Shown here one piece after another: positions 8,296 through 16,255 of a stretch of 64,000 nucleotides of DNA (position 1 is its first letter; each line of letters starts with the position of its first letter). Both the position numbers and the translations under genes were made by a program. Location of the stretch: assembly GCA_037045685.1 (NCBI GenBank), contig JBAOII010000035.1, positions 62,001 through 126,000 of the forward strand, written 5' to 3'. The DNA is from Competibacter_A sp037045685 (lineage in GTDB: Bacteria; Pseudomonadota; Gammaproteobacteria; Competibacterales; Competibacteraceae). The notes below the pieces were generated by a model, which was given only the letters and a program-made list of their open reading frames with translations, was not told the origin of the DNA and did not search any database.

Positions 8296-8340
8296 TTTAC
8301 CTTGAAAATTCGGACATCAACTCCGAATTTTCAAGGTAAA
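8296..8340. repeat. Perfect 19-bp inverted repeat upstream of DUF4143 ATPase
   Basis: Arms 8296-8314 and 8322-8340 are exact reverse complements (TTTACCTTGAAAATTCGGA and its complement) with a 7-base loop. The element begins 10 bases before the ATPase start codon and follows the thyA stop. There is no T-tract, so an operator or a leader hairpin that masks translation is likelier than a terminator. Confidence 0.85.
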
Positions 8341-8384
8341 TAGTCAAACGCCTTAAAATTGAAGGGGTTGATTGCGAGCACGAC

Positions 8385-9179
8385 CTAAACCGCCACCGGC
8401 GCCTTGATCGCCGGATGCGCCCGATAATCCAAAATCTCGAAATCTTCGTAGCGATAATCCGCCAGCGACTCGGGGCGGCGGCGAATCGCCAGTCGCGGCG
8501 GCGGATAGGGTTCGCGGCCGAGTTGCAGGCGAGCCTGTTCCAGATGGTTCAGATACAGATGGCAGTCGCCGCCGGTCCAGATAAATTCGCCCACCCGCAA
8601 ATCGGCCTGTTGCGCGACCAAGTGGGTCAGCAGCGCGTAGCTGGCGATGTTGAACGGCACGCCGAGGAACAGATCGGCGCTGCGCTGGTACAACTGGCAA
8701 GACAACTCCCCGTCGGCGACGTAGAACTGAAACAGCAGGTGGCAGGGGAGCAGCCGCATTCGTTCCAACTCGCCCACGTTCCACGCCGACACCACGATGC
8801 GCCGCGAATCGGGGTCGCGCCGCAGCAGGTCGATGGCGTTGGCGAGCTGATCGATATGGCGACCATCCACCGCCTCCCAGTCGCGCCACTGCTTGCCGTA
8901 GATCGGACCCAGATCCCCGTCTTCGTCGGCCCACTCGTCCCAGATCGTCACGCCGTGTTCGTGCAGATACCGCAGATGGGTGTCGCCGCGCAGAAACCAC
9001 AGCAACTCGTGCATGATCGAGCGCAGGTGCAGTTTTTTGGTTGTCACCAGCGGAAATCCTTCCCGCAAATCGAAACGCAATTGCGCGGCGAACACGCTCA
9101 GCGTCCCGGTTCCGGTTCGGTCCGGCTTGCGGACGCCCGCATCCAGCACCCGCTGCAATAGATCGAGATAGGTTTTCAT
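8385..9179 (-). CDS. thyA: Thymidylate synthase
   Basis: ThyA methylates dUMP to dTMP using methylenetetrahydrofolate. The 264-residue length equals that of the E. coli enzyme when the ATG at 9179 (MKTYLDLLQ) is used. Signatures include PDRTGTGTLSVF, the Arg-rich phosphate site DPDSRRIVVSAWN, the catalytic Cys in LLPCHLLFQFYV, the QRSADLFLGVPFNIASYA segment and the closing pyrimidine-binding sequence. It is cytoplasmic and housekeeping. It transcribes away from the IclR gene, with a shared 118-base intergenic region upstream. Confidence 0.97.
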   Translation of the reverse strand: MKTYLDLLQRVLDAGVRKPDRTGTGTLSVFAAQLRFDLREGFPLVTTKKLHLRSIMHELLWFLRGDTHLRYLHEHGVTIWDEWADEDGDLGPIYGKQWRDWEAVDGRHIDQLANAIDLLRRDPDSRRIVVSAWNVGELERMRLLPCHLLFQFYVADGELSCQLYQRSADLFLGVPFNIASYALLTHLVAQQADLRVGEFIWTGGDCHLYLNHLEQARLQLGREPYPPPRLAIRRRPESLADYRYEDFEILDYRAHPAIKAPVAV

Positions 9180-9221
9180 CGTCGGCCGATCTCGGGGATC
9201 GATGCCCGAGGCAAATGATGG

Positions 9222-9246
9222 AATTTTATTGTGCAATGCAATATAG
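9222..9246. promoter_or_regulatory. AATTTTATTG...GCAATATA element between thyA and iclR-family gene
   Basis: Reads AATTTTATTGTGCAATGCAA then TATA. It lies 43 bases upstream of thyA and about 50 bases upstream of the divergent regulator. It closely matches the element at 4582-4608, so it may be bound by the same regulator or form part of overlapping promoters. Confidence 0.3.
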
Positions 9247-9297
9247 TGATCGCATCCCTTTCGGCATGAATCGGTTGCCGCTTCTTTAGGACATCAA

Positions 9298-10107
9298 ATG
9301 GCTGGCAAAGCGACCTCCTCGATACAAGTGATCGCCCGGGTGGCGCGGCTGTTGGAAACCATCTCGGTTCACGGCGAGCCGGTCAGCCTGAAAATCCTGG
9401 CCAAAACCACCGGCCTGCATCCCTCGACCGCGTATCGCATCCTGGCCTCTCTGATCGAGCACGGTTTTGTCGAGCGGGGCGAAGCCGGCCGCTATCGCTT
9501 GGGCGTCAAACTGCTGCAACTGGGTAACCGGGTGCAAAGCCGGCTCGACCTGCGCCGCGAGGCCCGTCCCATCATGGAGCGGTTGCGGGATTTGACCGGG
9601 GAGACGGTCAGCCTGAGCGCGCCCGACGGCGACGAAGTGGTCTATATCGAGTTCGTGGCGGCGTCCCGCATGATGCGGGTCGAGCGCATGATCGGCTGGC
9701 GGGCGCCGCTGCATGTCGCCGCCTCCGGCAAGCTGTTCCTGGCCGAGAGCGGCGCCGAGGCGTGCCGCGATTACGCCGCGCGCACCGGGCTGCCCGCGCG
9801 CATGCCGCACTCCATCGTCGAACCCGAAACGCTGTGGCGCTCGCTGCGGGATATCGTCCGCGCGGGCTACGCGCTGGACGACGGCGAGGCCGAAGCGGGG
9901 GTGAGCTGTATCGCGGTGCCGGTTCGCGATGCCGGCGACCGGCTGGTGGCGGGGCTGGCGGTTTCCGCGCCCATCGAGCGCCGTCAGACCGCCTGGATTC
10001 CCTGGGTCGTCCACGCCGCCGCCGAGATTTCCGCCCGGCTCGGCCATCGCGCGCCGGTTCCCGCCAAGCCGGCCGCCGAAGCGCCCGTCGCCCGCGCGTG
10101 CCCGTAA
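9298..10107 (+). CDS. IclR-family transcriptional regulator
   Basis: A 269-residue regulator with an N-terminal winged helix-turn-helix (SLKILAKTTGLHPSTAYRILASLIEHGFVERG, residues ~28-60) and the IclR effector-binding domain (LRREARPIMERLRDLTGETVSL; LHVAASGKLFLA; AGVSCIAVPVRD). IclR proteins bind small carboxylates or aromatics to control catabolic genes. No catabolic operon is adjacent: thyA diverges upstream and the kinase operon converges downstream, so its target cannot be told from context. The last ~20 residues are Ala/Pro-rich and not part of the fold. Confidence 0.92.
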   Translation: MAGKATSSIQVIARVARLLETISVHGEPVSLKILAKTTGLHPSTAYRILASLIEHGFVERGEAGRYRLGVKLLQLGNRVQSRLDLRREARPIMERLRDLTGETVSLSAPDGDEVVYIEFVAASRMMRVERMIGWRAPLHVAASGKLFLAESGAEACRDYAARTGLPARMPHSIVEPETLWRSLRDIVRAGYALDDGEAEAGVSCIAVPVRDAGDRLVAGLAVSAPIERRQTAWIPWVVHAAAEISARLGHRAPVPAKPAAEAPVARACP

Positions 10108-10134
10108 CATCGGGCGATCAGACCGGGCATCCGG

Positions 10135-12867
10135 TCATTCGCTGTGTGTTTTTCCCGGCAAATCGACCACGAACGAAGCGCCCTGGCCGAGTTCGCTCTC
10201 CACCCAGATGCTCCCGCCGTGATGCTCGACGATTTTCTGGCTGATCGGCAATCCCAGTCCGGTGCCTTTCGGCTTGCCGGCGCGGGCATCGGTCACCTGA
10301 TGGAATTTTTCGAAGATCAACTGGTGCTGGTCGGGCGCGATGCCGGGACCGTTGTCGATCACCGCGATGCGCCAGCGGTGCGCCAGCGGATATAGCTGGA
10401 TGGTGACTTGGCCGCCCTGGTCCGGGCAAAACTTCACCGCGTTCGACAACAGGTTGATGATGACCTGGATCAGCCGGTCGTGATCGCCGGCGATGATCAC
10501 CGGCTGGTCGCCCAACTCCTCGCGCAAGGCCACCGCCTTGTCGTTGAAGAGTTGGCGAGTGGAATTGACGGCATCCTCGATCAGTTCTCGCAGGTCCAGG
10601 TCGGCGATGTGCCAGTCGATCCGGCCGGAATCGATCTTGGCCATGTCCAGCACCTGGTTGATCAGCCGGGTCAGCCGCTCGCTCTCCTTGACGATGATGG
10701 CGAGGAACTTGCTGCGTTGCTCCACCTCCATGTCGGGATTGGTGAGCAGGATTTCCGAAAAGGCCCGGATCGAGGTCAGCGGCGTACGCAGCTCGTGGGT
10801 GACGGTGGAGATGAATTCGTCCTTCAACCGATCCAGCTCCCGGAGCCGGTTGTTGGCTTCGCGCAACTCGGCGGAGGTCGCTTCCAGCTCCCGGGATTTC
10901 TGCTCCAGCCGGCGGCTGTATTCGATGACCTGGGTGCTCTCGTCGAGGATGGTCATCACTTCCTCGATGCTCAGCACCTCGCCCATCACGATCGAGGAGA
11001 TCATCACCCGGGCCGAGGCCGCGCCGATCGCGCCCGCCAGCAGCCGCTCGGTGTAGTGGATCAGCCGCGAGTCGGCCTGGAGAGGATAACCGTCGTGCTG
11101 CTGGGCGTAGCGGTCGAACGCCTCCCCGGCGCGCTGCGGGCCGAGAAAGCGGGCCAGCAAGTCGTACAGGTCGGTGGTTTCCGCGACGCCCCGCCACAGC
11201 AGCGAGTCGCCATCGTGGCGCTCGCGTTCGAGCACGTTGACGAACTGGCTGGCTTGAACCTGCTCGATGGGGTCCGGCCGGGTCAGCAGCGAGCCGAACA
11301 CCAGCCCGCCGACATTGAGCAGCATGCTCCAGAACACCGCGTGCATGTAAGGGTCCAGATTATCGAGGCCGAACAGCGCGTAAGGCTTGAACAGTTCCAG
11401 GCCAAACGGCCCTTGCTCGATAAAGCCGGCGCCGATCCAACCGGAGCGGGCCATGGCCGGCAGCAGCAAAGTGTAGGTCCACACCAGGAAGCCGCCGCTC
11501 AAGCCGAGCAGCGCGCCCCGCCGGTTCGCCCGTTTCCAGAACAGGCCGATCAGGATCGGCGGCGCGAACTGGGCGGCGGCGGCGAAGGACACCAGGCCGC
11601 TCGCCACCAGCGCGTAGGATTCGGCGACGAACCGGAAATACAGATAGCCCAGCAGGATCAGCCCCGCGATGCCGACGCGGCGGATGCCGAGCAGCAGGCC
11701 CGAGAGATCGGTGCGGCTGGACAGCCAGCGCGGATTGGCGCGCAACAGGAGCGGCATCACCAGATCGTTGCAGACCATGGTGGACAGGGTGACGGTCTCG
11801 AACAGGATCATGCTGGTGGCGGCGGACAGCCCGCCCAAAAAAGCCAGCAGGGCCAAGTCGGGCAGGTGTTCGGCCATCGGCAGCGCCAACACGAACATGT
11901 CCGCGTCCACCTCGCCGTCGCCGAAGGTCAAGCGCCCGCCCAGGGCGATCGGCAGCACGAACAGGTTGATGAGGAACAGATACAGCGGAAACAGCCAGAT
12001 CGCCTTGCGGATGTGGACTTCGTTGACGTTTTCCACCACCAGCACCTGAAATTGCCGGGGCAAAAACAGGAAAGCCATCATCGACAGAAAGGTCAGCGAC
12101 AGCCAGCCGCCGTAGCCGCCCGGTATCACCTCGAAGCGCATCAGGGCCGCCAAATCGGGATGGGTGGCGGCCTGCCGGAACAGATCGCCGGGTCCGCCGA
12201 ACACGCCGAAGGTGACGACCAAGCCGACCGCCACGAACGCCACCAGCTTGAACAGCGACTCGAACGCCACCGCCGCCACCATGCCCTCGTGGCGTTCGGT
12301 GTTGTCGATGTGGCGGGTCCCGAACAGGATGGCGAACAGGATCAGCACCAGGGCCACGTAGAAGGTGGTATCGGACCAGACCGGATGCTGGGTGGCCACC
12401 GCCGCCATCGACACCGCCGGATACTGGCGCAGCAGACTGAAACTGGTGGCGATGGCTTTCAGTTGGATGGCGATGTAGGGCAGGATGCCCAGCACCACGA
12501 TGACCGTGACCATTCCCGCCAACAGACCGCTTTTGCCGTAGCGGGAGGCGACGAAATCGGCGATGGAGGTGATGCGGTGGACCTTGGTGATGCGCACGAT
12601 GCGCCGCAGCACGAACCAGAACAGGATCGCCATGAGGGTGGGACCGAGGTAAACCGGCAGGAAATCCACCCCGCTTTTCGCCGCCAAGCCGACGCTGCCG
12701 TAAAAGGTCCAGGCGGTGCAGTAAATCGCCAGGGACAAGGTGTAGATGTAGGGGTTGGCGATGATCGATCGGCCGGCGTCGGCGCGCTGGTCGCCGTAAT
12801 AGGCGATGCCGAACAGAACGCCCATGTAGGCCAGGGCGCTGGCGATGATGACGCTGTCGCTGAGCAT
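10135..12867 (-). CDS. Na+/solute symporter-histidine kinase fusion (CrbS/CbrA-like)
   Basis: The 910-residue protein joins a 12-13 segment SSS-family transporter (residues ~1-490; IANPYIYTLSLAIYCTAWTFYG, GPTLMAILFWFVLRRI, SIADFVASRYGKS) to a cytoplasmic linker with coiled coil and a HisKA/HATPase kinase. The phospho-acceptor is in FISTVTHELRTPL and the ATP site shows NLLSNAVKF, DNGPGIAPD and GTGLGLPIS. CrbS and CbrA sense or import acetate or histidine and control carbon use. Its ATG shares one base with the stop of the small membrane protein before it. A receiver protein and an exonuclease-kinase hybrid lie upstream in the same direction. Confidence 0.9.
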   Translation of the reverse strand: MLSDSVIIASALAYMGVLFGIAYYGDQRADAGRSIIANPYIYTLSLAIYCTAWTFYGSVGLAAKSGVDFLPVYLGPTLMAILFWFVLRRIVRITKVHRITSIADFVASRYGKSGLLAGMVTVIVVLGILPYIAIQLKAIATSFSLLRQYPAVSMAAVATQHPVWSDTTFYVALVLILFAILFGTRHIDNTERHEGMVAAVAFESLFKLVAFVAVGLVVTFGVFGGPGDLFRQAATHPDLAALMRFEVIPGGYGGWLSLTFLSMMAFLFLPRQFQVLVVENVNEVHIRKAIWLFPLYLFLINLFVLPIALGGRLTFGDGEVDADMFVLALPMAEHLPDLALLAFLGGLSAATSMILFETVTLSTMVCNDLVMPLLLRANPRWLSSRTDLSGLLLGIRRVGIAGLILLGYLYFRFVAESYALVASGLVSFAAAAQFAPPILIGLFWKRANRRGALLGLSGGFLVWTYTLLLPAMARSGWIGAGFIEQGPFGLELFKPYALFGLDNLDPYMHAVFWSMLLNVGGLVFGSLLTRPDPIEQVQASQFVNVLERERHDGDSLLWRGVAETTDLYDLLARFLGPQRAGEAFDRYAQQHDGYPLQADSRLIHYTERLLAGAIGAASARVMISSIVMGEVLSIEEVMTILDESTQVIEYSRRLEQKSRELEATSAELREANNRLRELDRLKDEFISTVTHELRTPLTSIRAFSEILLTNPDMEVEQRSKFLAIIVKESERLTRLINQVLDMAKIDSGRIDWHIADLDLRELIEDAVNSTRQLFNDKAVALREELGDQPVIIAGDHDRLIQVIINLLSNAVKFCPDQGGQVTIQLYPLAHRWRIAVIDNGPGIAPDQHQLIFEKFHQVTDARAGKPKGTGLGLPISQKIVEHHGGSIWVESELGQGASFVVDLPGKTHSE

Positions 12868-13166
12868 CAGGGTTGGCTCGGCCGGTCGGTTCCGCCAGCG
12901 CCGCCCCGGTCGGCGGCGACCGGCGGCGGCCGGGAAGCGCTTTCGAGCGGCGGCGCCGGTCGCTCCGGCGCGTGGATTTCTGATCGCTCCACGATCGCGA
13001 CCAGCAGCGCGATGATGGCCAACCAAATCAGGTACAGGTAAAGATAGAGCAGCGGAATACCGAAAGGCAGCCAGGCGCGGTCGAACAAATCCAGGAACGG
13101 ATAGTTCAGCACCAGCGCGCCGACCACGAACAGGATGACGATGGATTCCTTGGATTGTTGCCGCAT
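12867..13166 (-). CDS. Small two-span membrane protein preceding symporter-kinase
   Basis: This 99-residue protein has two hydrophobic helices (SIVILFVVGALVLNYPFL and LLYLYLYLIWLAIIALLVAIV) and a Pro/Arg-rich cytoplasmic tail. Small membrane proteins translated just ahead of SSS transporters or their kinase fusions are common and probably act as accessory subunits. The TGATG junction with the next gene indicates translational coupling. No specific function can be assigned. Confidence 0.75.
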   Translation of the reverse strand: MRQQSKESIVILFVVGALVLNYPFLDLFDRAWLPFGIPLLYLYLYLIWLAIIALLVAIVERSEIHAPERPAPPLESASRPPPVAADRGGAGGTDRPSQP

Positions 13167-13241
13167 GGGGGGTCGATCGGTGGTGGATGGCGCGGACGCG
13201 GCGCGGGCTTGCCGCCGAAGCTATTGCGGCGGACGCGAGAC

Positions 13242-15341
13242 TTAAAAGTTAGCCTGAGTCTTGCGAATTTCAACCATCTTGTCGGAAGCTGCCAACGCTT
13301 GACCGAGGGTTTTGATATCCTGGGCTTCCAGCAGATCCAGCAGCTTCAAAAAGACGCGCGCGGTGACCAGCGAATCGCCCAGAGCGTTGTGCCGGTCGTG
13401 GACATCGACGCCCAAGCGGTCGGCGATGGCGTCCAGGTTGTGATCGTCGGTGTAATCGTGCAGGTAGCCGGACAACAGCAGGGTGTCCAGGACGGGATTG
13501 CCGAAGTGGGGTCCGCCTTTCTGCTCCCGGATCTTGAGGAACTTCATGTCGAAGGCGGCGTTGTGGGCGACCAGCACGTTCCGGTCGCCGCCGACGAAGG
13601 CGTGGAATTGCGGCAACACCACATCGGCGCCGGGCTGGTCCCGGACCATCTCGTCGGTGATGCCGTGGAAGCGAATGGTGGCCTTGGGAATCGGCTTGCC
13701 GGGATTGACCAGCCGATCGAATTGCTCTCCGGCCAGCAGGCGGCGGTTGACGATGCGCACGCCGGCGATCTGGATGATCTCGTCGCCCTTGGAGGGCGCC
13801 AAGCCGGTGGTTTCGGTGTCGAACACCACGTAGGTCAGCGCCGACAGCGGGTAATTGAGCAGATCCCCCCATTCGGCCCGATCCTCGTCGCCCAAGGAAA
13901 AATCGTAGAATTCCGGCCGCTCCGGGATGAGTTCGGCCGTTTCTTTCCACTGGTGCGCGGACGCCGGCAGCGGCAGGCGCAGGAGGGCGTGGCCGGCCCG
14001 GCGATGGGGTTGGCTCCACAGCTCGCTGTTGTGCCGCCCCAGGATTTCGCCCACCGTGTGCGCGCCCACCAAATCCTGCACGTTTTCGTCCAGCCAGCTT
14101 TCCAGTTGATGGGCGGGCACGGGTCCGCCCGGCCAGACGATGTCGAGATAGACGCGGCGGTTGCCCAACAGGCATTCGATTTCGAAATCGTGGCCGATGT
14201 CGTCGGCGTGCAAGCGGCCGATCAGGAATTCGAGCAGCAGCATGATCGAGTGGTTATCGACGTGCAGCCAGAGCGGAGCGCCCGTCATCTTGACCCGCAA
14301 CCCGTGGCGCTGCTCCAAGTGGCGCACCGCGTTGCCGATGAGATCGGCGGAATGGACGTTGTTCATCGGCCAGCGGTTGGCGTAGAGCGTGCGCAGATCG
14401 AGGGTCAGTTCCTGCAAGCGCTGGCTGAGGCGCTCGCTTTCCTCGACGAGGATTTTCTGAAAGGCCGCGCGTTGCGCCGGATCCATGTCGCCGAAGAACA
14501 TGACGGTATCCGCCGCGGCGCGCAGGTTGGCGAGCGGCCGGCGCAGATCCTCGGTGCGGGTCTTGATCGCGGAGCGATCCACCTGCTGGGTGATGTCGCG
14601 GAAGGTGACGACGAACGCGGCGCCTCGCTCGGTGGCGCCCGGCAACAGGCTGATCCGGCAATGGAACATCGCCTGGTCGTCCACGGTGGGGCAGACGAAC
14701 TCGGCATCGTCATCGGTGGCGGAACCTTCGGCGTTTTGGCGGCGGTAGTCGAGCAATTGCAGCGTGCTCTCGATCGGCGCCCGGGTCCACAGATCGTAGA
14801 GGGAGCGGCCCAGCCCCAGCAGGTTGCGATCGGGCAGCAGTTTCACCGCCGCCGGGTTGTAGAGCAGGATGCGGGCCGCGCCGTCGCAGACCAGAACACC
14901 TTCGGACAATTCGCGCAGGACGGTTTCCAGGCGGGCCTTCTGGTCCTCGATCTCGGCGGTGGCGGTGGCGGTGGCGGCGGCCATGTCGCGGCGGGCGCTG
15001 TGCAGGGCCTCGCCCAATTCCAGCAGCATGGTCGGGAACTGGCCCAGCCAGTGCTGCTCGGGCAGTTCCAGGACGTAGCCGGGGTTGCTGCGGGCGATGA
15101 TGCGGGCGCCGCGGGCCAAGGCCCCGAGGGGAATGAAACAGTGCCAGTCGAGCAGCGCCCAGACCGCCGTGACGCCGCCGACGATGGCGAAGGCGGCCAG
15201 GACCAACAACAGCACCAGGGAGTCGCGCTGGTTGGGGTCCGGCACCGCTTGGTGGGTTTGCCAGCCCAGCCAGCCCAGGGAGCCGAGCGCCAGGACGACC
15301 GGAACCAGCCACAGCAGCCAGAGCTTGGTCCGGTAGCTCAT
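13242..15341 (-). CDS. Membrane PAS/pseudokinase fused to DEDDh 3'-5' exonuclease (DnaQ-like)
   Basis: A 699-residue fusion. Two membrane helices (residues ~8-25 and ~42-63) are followed by a coiled coil, a PAS domain (ETVLRELSEGVLVCD...YNPAAVKLL), a histidine-kinase-like helical region, a degenerate ATPase region, and a C-terminal exonuclease of the PolIII-epsilon type. The exonuclease keeps its catalytic set: VVFDTETTGL, LVAHNAAFDMKFL and HNALGDSLVTA. The kinase His is replaced: where HELRTPL is expected the protein has EDLRRPL, and no intact N- or G-box is obvious. It lies 5 bases after the receiver gene in the kinase operon. Such exonucleases occur beside ActP/CrbS-type transporters in other proteobacteria. 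Confidence 0.85.
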   Translation of the reverse strand: MSYRTKLWLLWLVPVVLALGSLGWLGWQTHQAVPDPNQRDSLVLLLVLAAFAIVGGVTAVWALLDWHCFIPLGALARGARIIARSNPGYVLELPEQHWLGQFPTMLLELGEALHSARRDMAAATATATAEIEDQKARLETVLRELSEGVLVCDGAARILLYNPAAVKLLPDRNLLGLGRSLYDLWTRAPIESTLQLLDYRRQNAEGSATDDDAEFVCPTVDDQAMFHCRISLLPGATERGAAFVVTFRDITQQVDRSAIKTRTEDLRRPLANLRAAADTVMFFGDMDPAQRAAFQKILVEESERLSQRLQELTLDLRTLYANRWPMNNVHSADLIGNAVRHLEQRHGLRVKMTGAPLWLHVDNHSIMLLLEFLIGRLHADDIGHDFEIECLLGNRRVYLDIVWPGGPVPAHQLESWLDENVQDLVGAHTVGEILGRHNSELWSQPHRRAGHALLRLPLPASAHQWKETAELIPERPEFYDFSLGDEDRAEWGDLLNYPLSALTYVVFDTETTGLAPSKGDEIIQIAGVRIVNRRLLAGEQFDRLVNPGKPIPKATIRFHGITDEMVRDQPGADVVLPQFHAFVGGDRNVLVAHNAAFDMKFLKIREQKGGPHFGNPVLDTLLLSGYLHDYTDDHNLDAIADRLGVDVHDRHNALGDSLVTARVFLKLLDLLEAQDIKTLGQALAASDKMVEIRKTQANF

Positions 15342-15346
15342 GGGGC

Positions 15347-15721
15347 TCAGCCGGCTTCCGCCAGCAGCTCGCGAACCCGCTCGACGACTTCCTGGGTCGA
15401 AAACGGTTTGGTGATGTAATCGTCCGCGCCCAAAGCCAAGCCTTTCTCCCGCTCGACCTCGCGGCCCTTGGCGGTCAGCATGATGATGCGCACCGCTTTC
15501 CAGTCCGGGTTGGCGCGGATGGCTTGGCAGACTTCGTAGCCGTTCTTGCGCGGCATCATCACGTCGAGCAACACCAGATCGGGCGTCTCGGCCGCGACGG
15601 CGGCCAAGGCCGCTTCTCCATCCGAGGCGGTCCGCACCTGAAAACCGGCCTGCTTCATGAGAAATTCCAAGGACAGCACGATGTTCGGTTCATCGTCGAC
15701 CACCAAGATTTTGTTCGCCAT
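15347..15721 (-). CDS. Single-domain response regulator (CheY-like receiver)
   Basis: The 124-residue product is a stand-alone receiver domain: acidic pair VVDDEPN, phospho-acceptor Asp in LVLLDVMMPRKNG, the conserved Thr in MLTAKG, and Lys in YITKPFS. There is no output domain, so it relays phosphate or acts by protein contact. The ATG at 15721 has a strong GGGGGAG site. The gene leads directly into the exonuclease-pseudokinase and then the symporter-kinase, which is its likely phosphodonor. Confidence 0.93.
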   Translation of the reverse strand: MANKILVVDDEPNIVLSLEFLMKQAGFQVRTASDGEAALAAVAAETPDLVLLDVMMPRKNGYEVCQAIRANPDWKAVRIIMLTAKGREVEREKGLALGADDYITKPFSTQEVVERVRELLAEAG

Positions 15722-15761
15722 GTCTCCCCCGGTCGCCCAGCGTTCTCGATTCGTGCGCGTA

Positions 15762-16094
15762 TTATGACGGTTTTTCGGCCCCGTTTCGCACCGCGTCATT
15801 GTCGCGCGGCTCCTGAGCGCCATCGGGCTTTTTGTCGGTGATATCCTTGGCAGAGCCGCTGGCTTTGGCGACCGCTTCCCAGAATTTCTGCACTATTTCC
15901 ATCGAGTGGAATTGCGTGGGCAACAGCGGCTTGAAGAACTGGTTGAACGAGTCGAAGTTGATCACGCCGCGCTGCACGTTGTCGCGGAGGGTTTGCAAAA
16001 CATCGTCGTGCAGGGGTTGGATGTTCGGCAAACCCAAAAACTCGCGCATTTCCTGGGCGGTGGCCTCTACGCTGACATTGACTTTCATCGGCAT
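15762..16094 (-). CDS. Conserved small protein, DUF6489-like
   Basis: A 110-residue soluble protein opening with MKVNVSVEATAQEMREFLGLPNIQPL, the pattern of a small proteobacterial family (DUF6489-like) of unknown role. The middle (FDSFNQFFKPLLPTQFHSMEIVQKFWEAV) is helical, and the tail after residue ~80 is charged and probably disordered. Start chosen at the first of two in-frame ATGs, which has GAGGA five bases upstream. It precedes the receiver gene by 40 bases and may be part of that operon. Confidence 0.6.
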   Translation of the reverse strand: MPMKVNVSVEATAQEMREFLGLPNIQPLHDDVLQTLRDNVQRGVINFDSFNQFFKPLLPTQFHSMEIVQKFWEAVAKASGSAKDITDKKPDGAQEPRDNDAVRNGAEKPS

Positions 16095-16255
16095 GCTTCC
16101 TCGTCGTGCTGCGGTGTGGCGGACGTCGCCGCCGGAGACTCGGCTTGGCGTCGGGTTGGCTCAAACCGATAGCATAGCAGGATTGGCGCCGCTCTTCCGG
16201 CCAACCGCGCCGGCGATCTCCGCGGCGCGCGGATCGGGAATGGTGCGGTGGCGCC

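Noticed and set aside
10408..13041. Very long open frame (877 codons) on the plus strand opposite the symporter-kinase
   Set aside because: Composition is Gln/His/Arg-rich nonsense typical of the antisense of GC-rich genes; the minus strand has full domain matches.
13155..15419. 754-codon open frame opposite the exonuclease-pseudokinase
   Set aside because: No motifs or ribosome site; mirrors the codon pattern of the real gene on the other strand.
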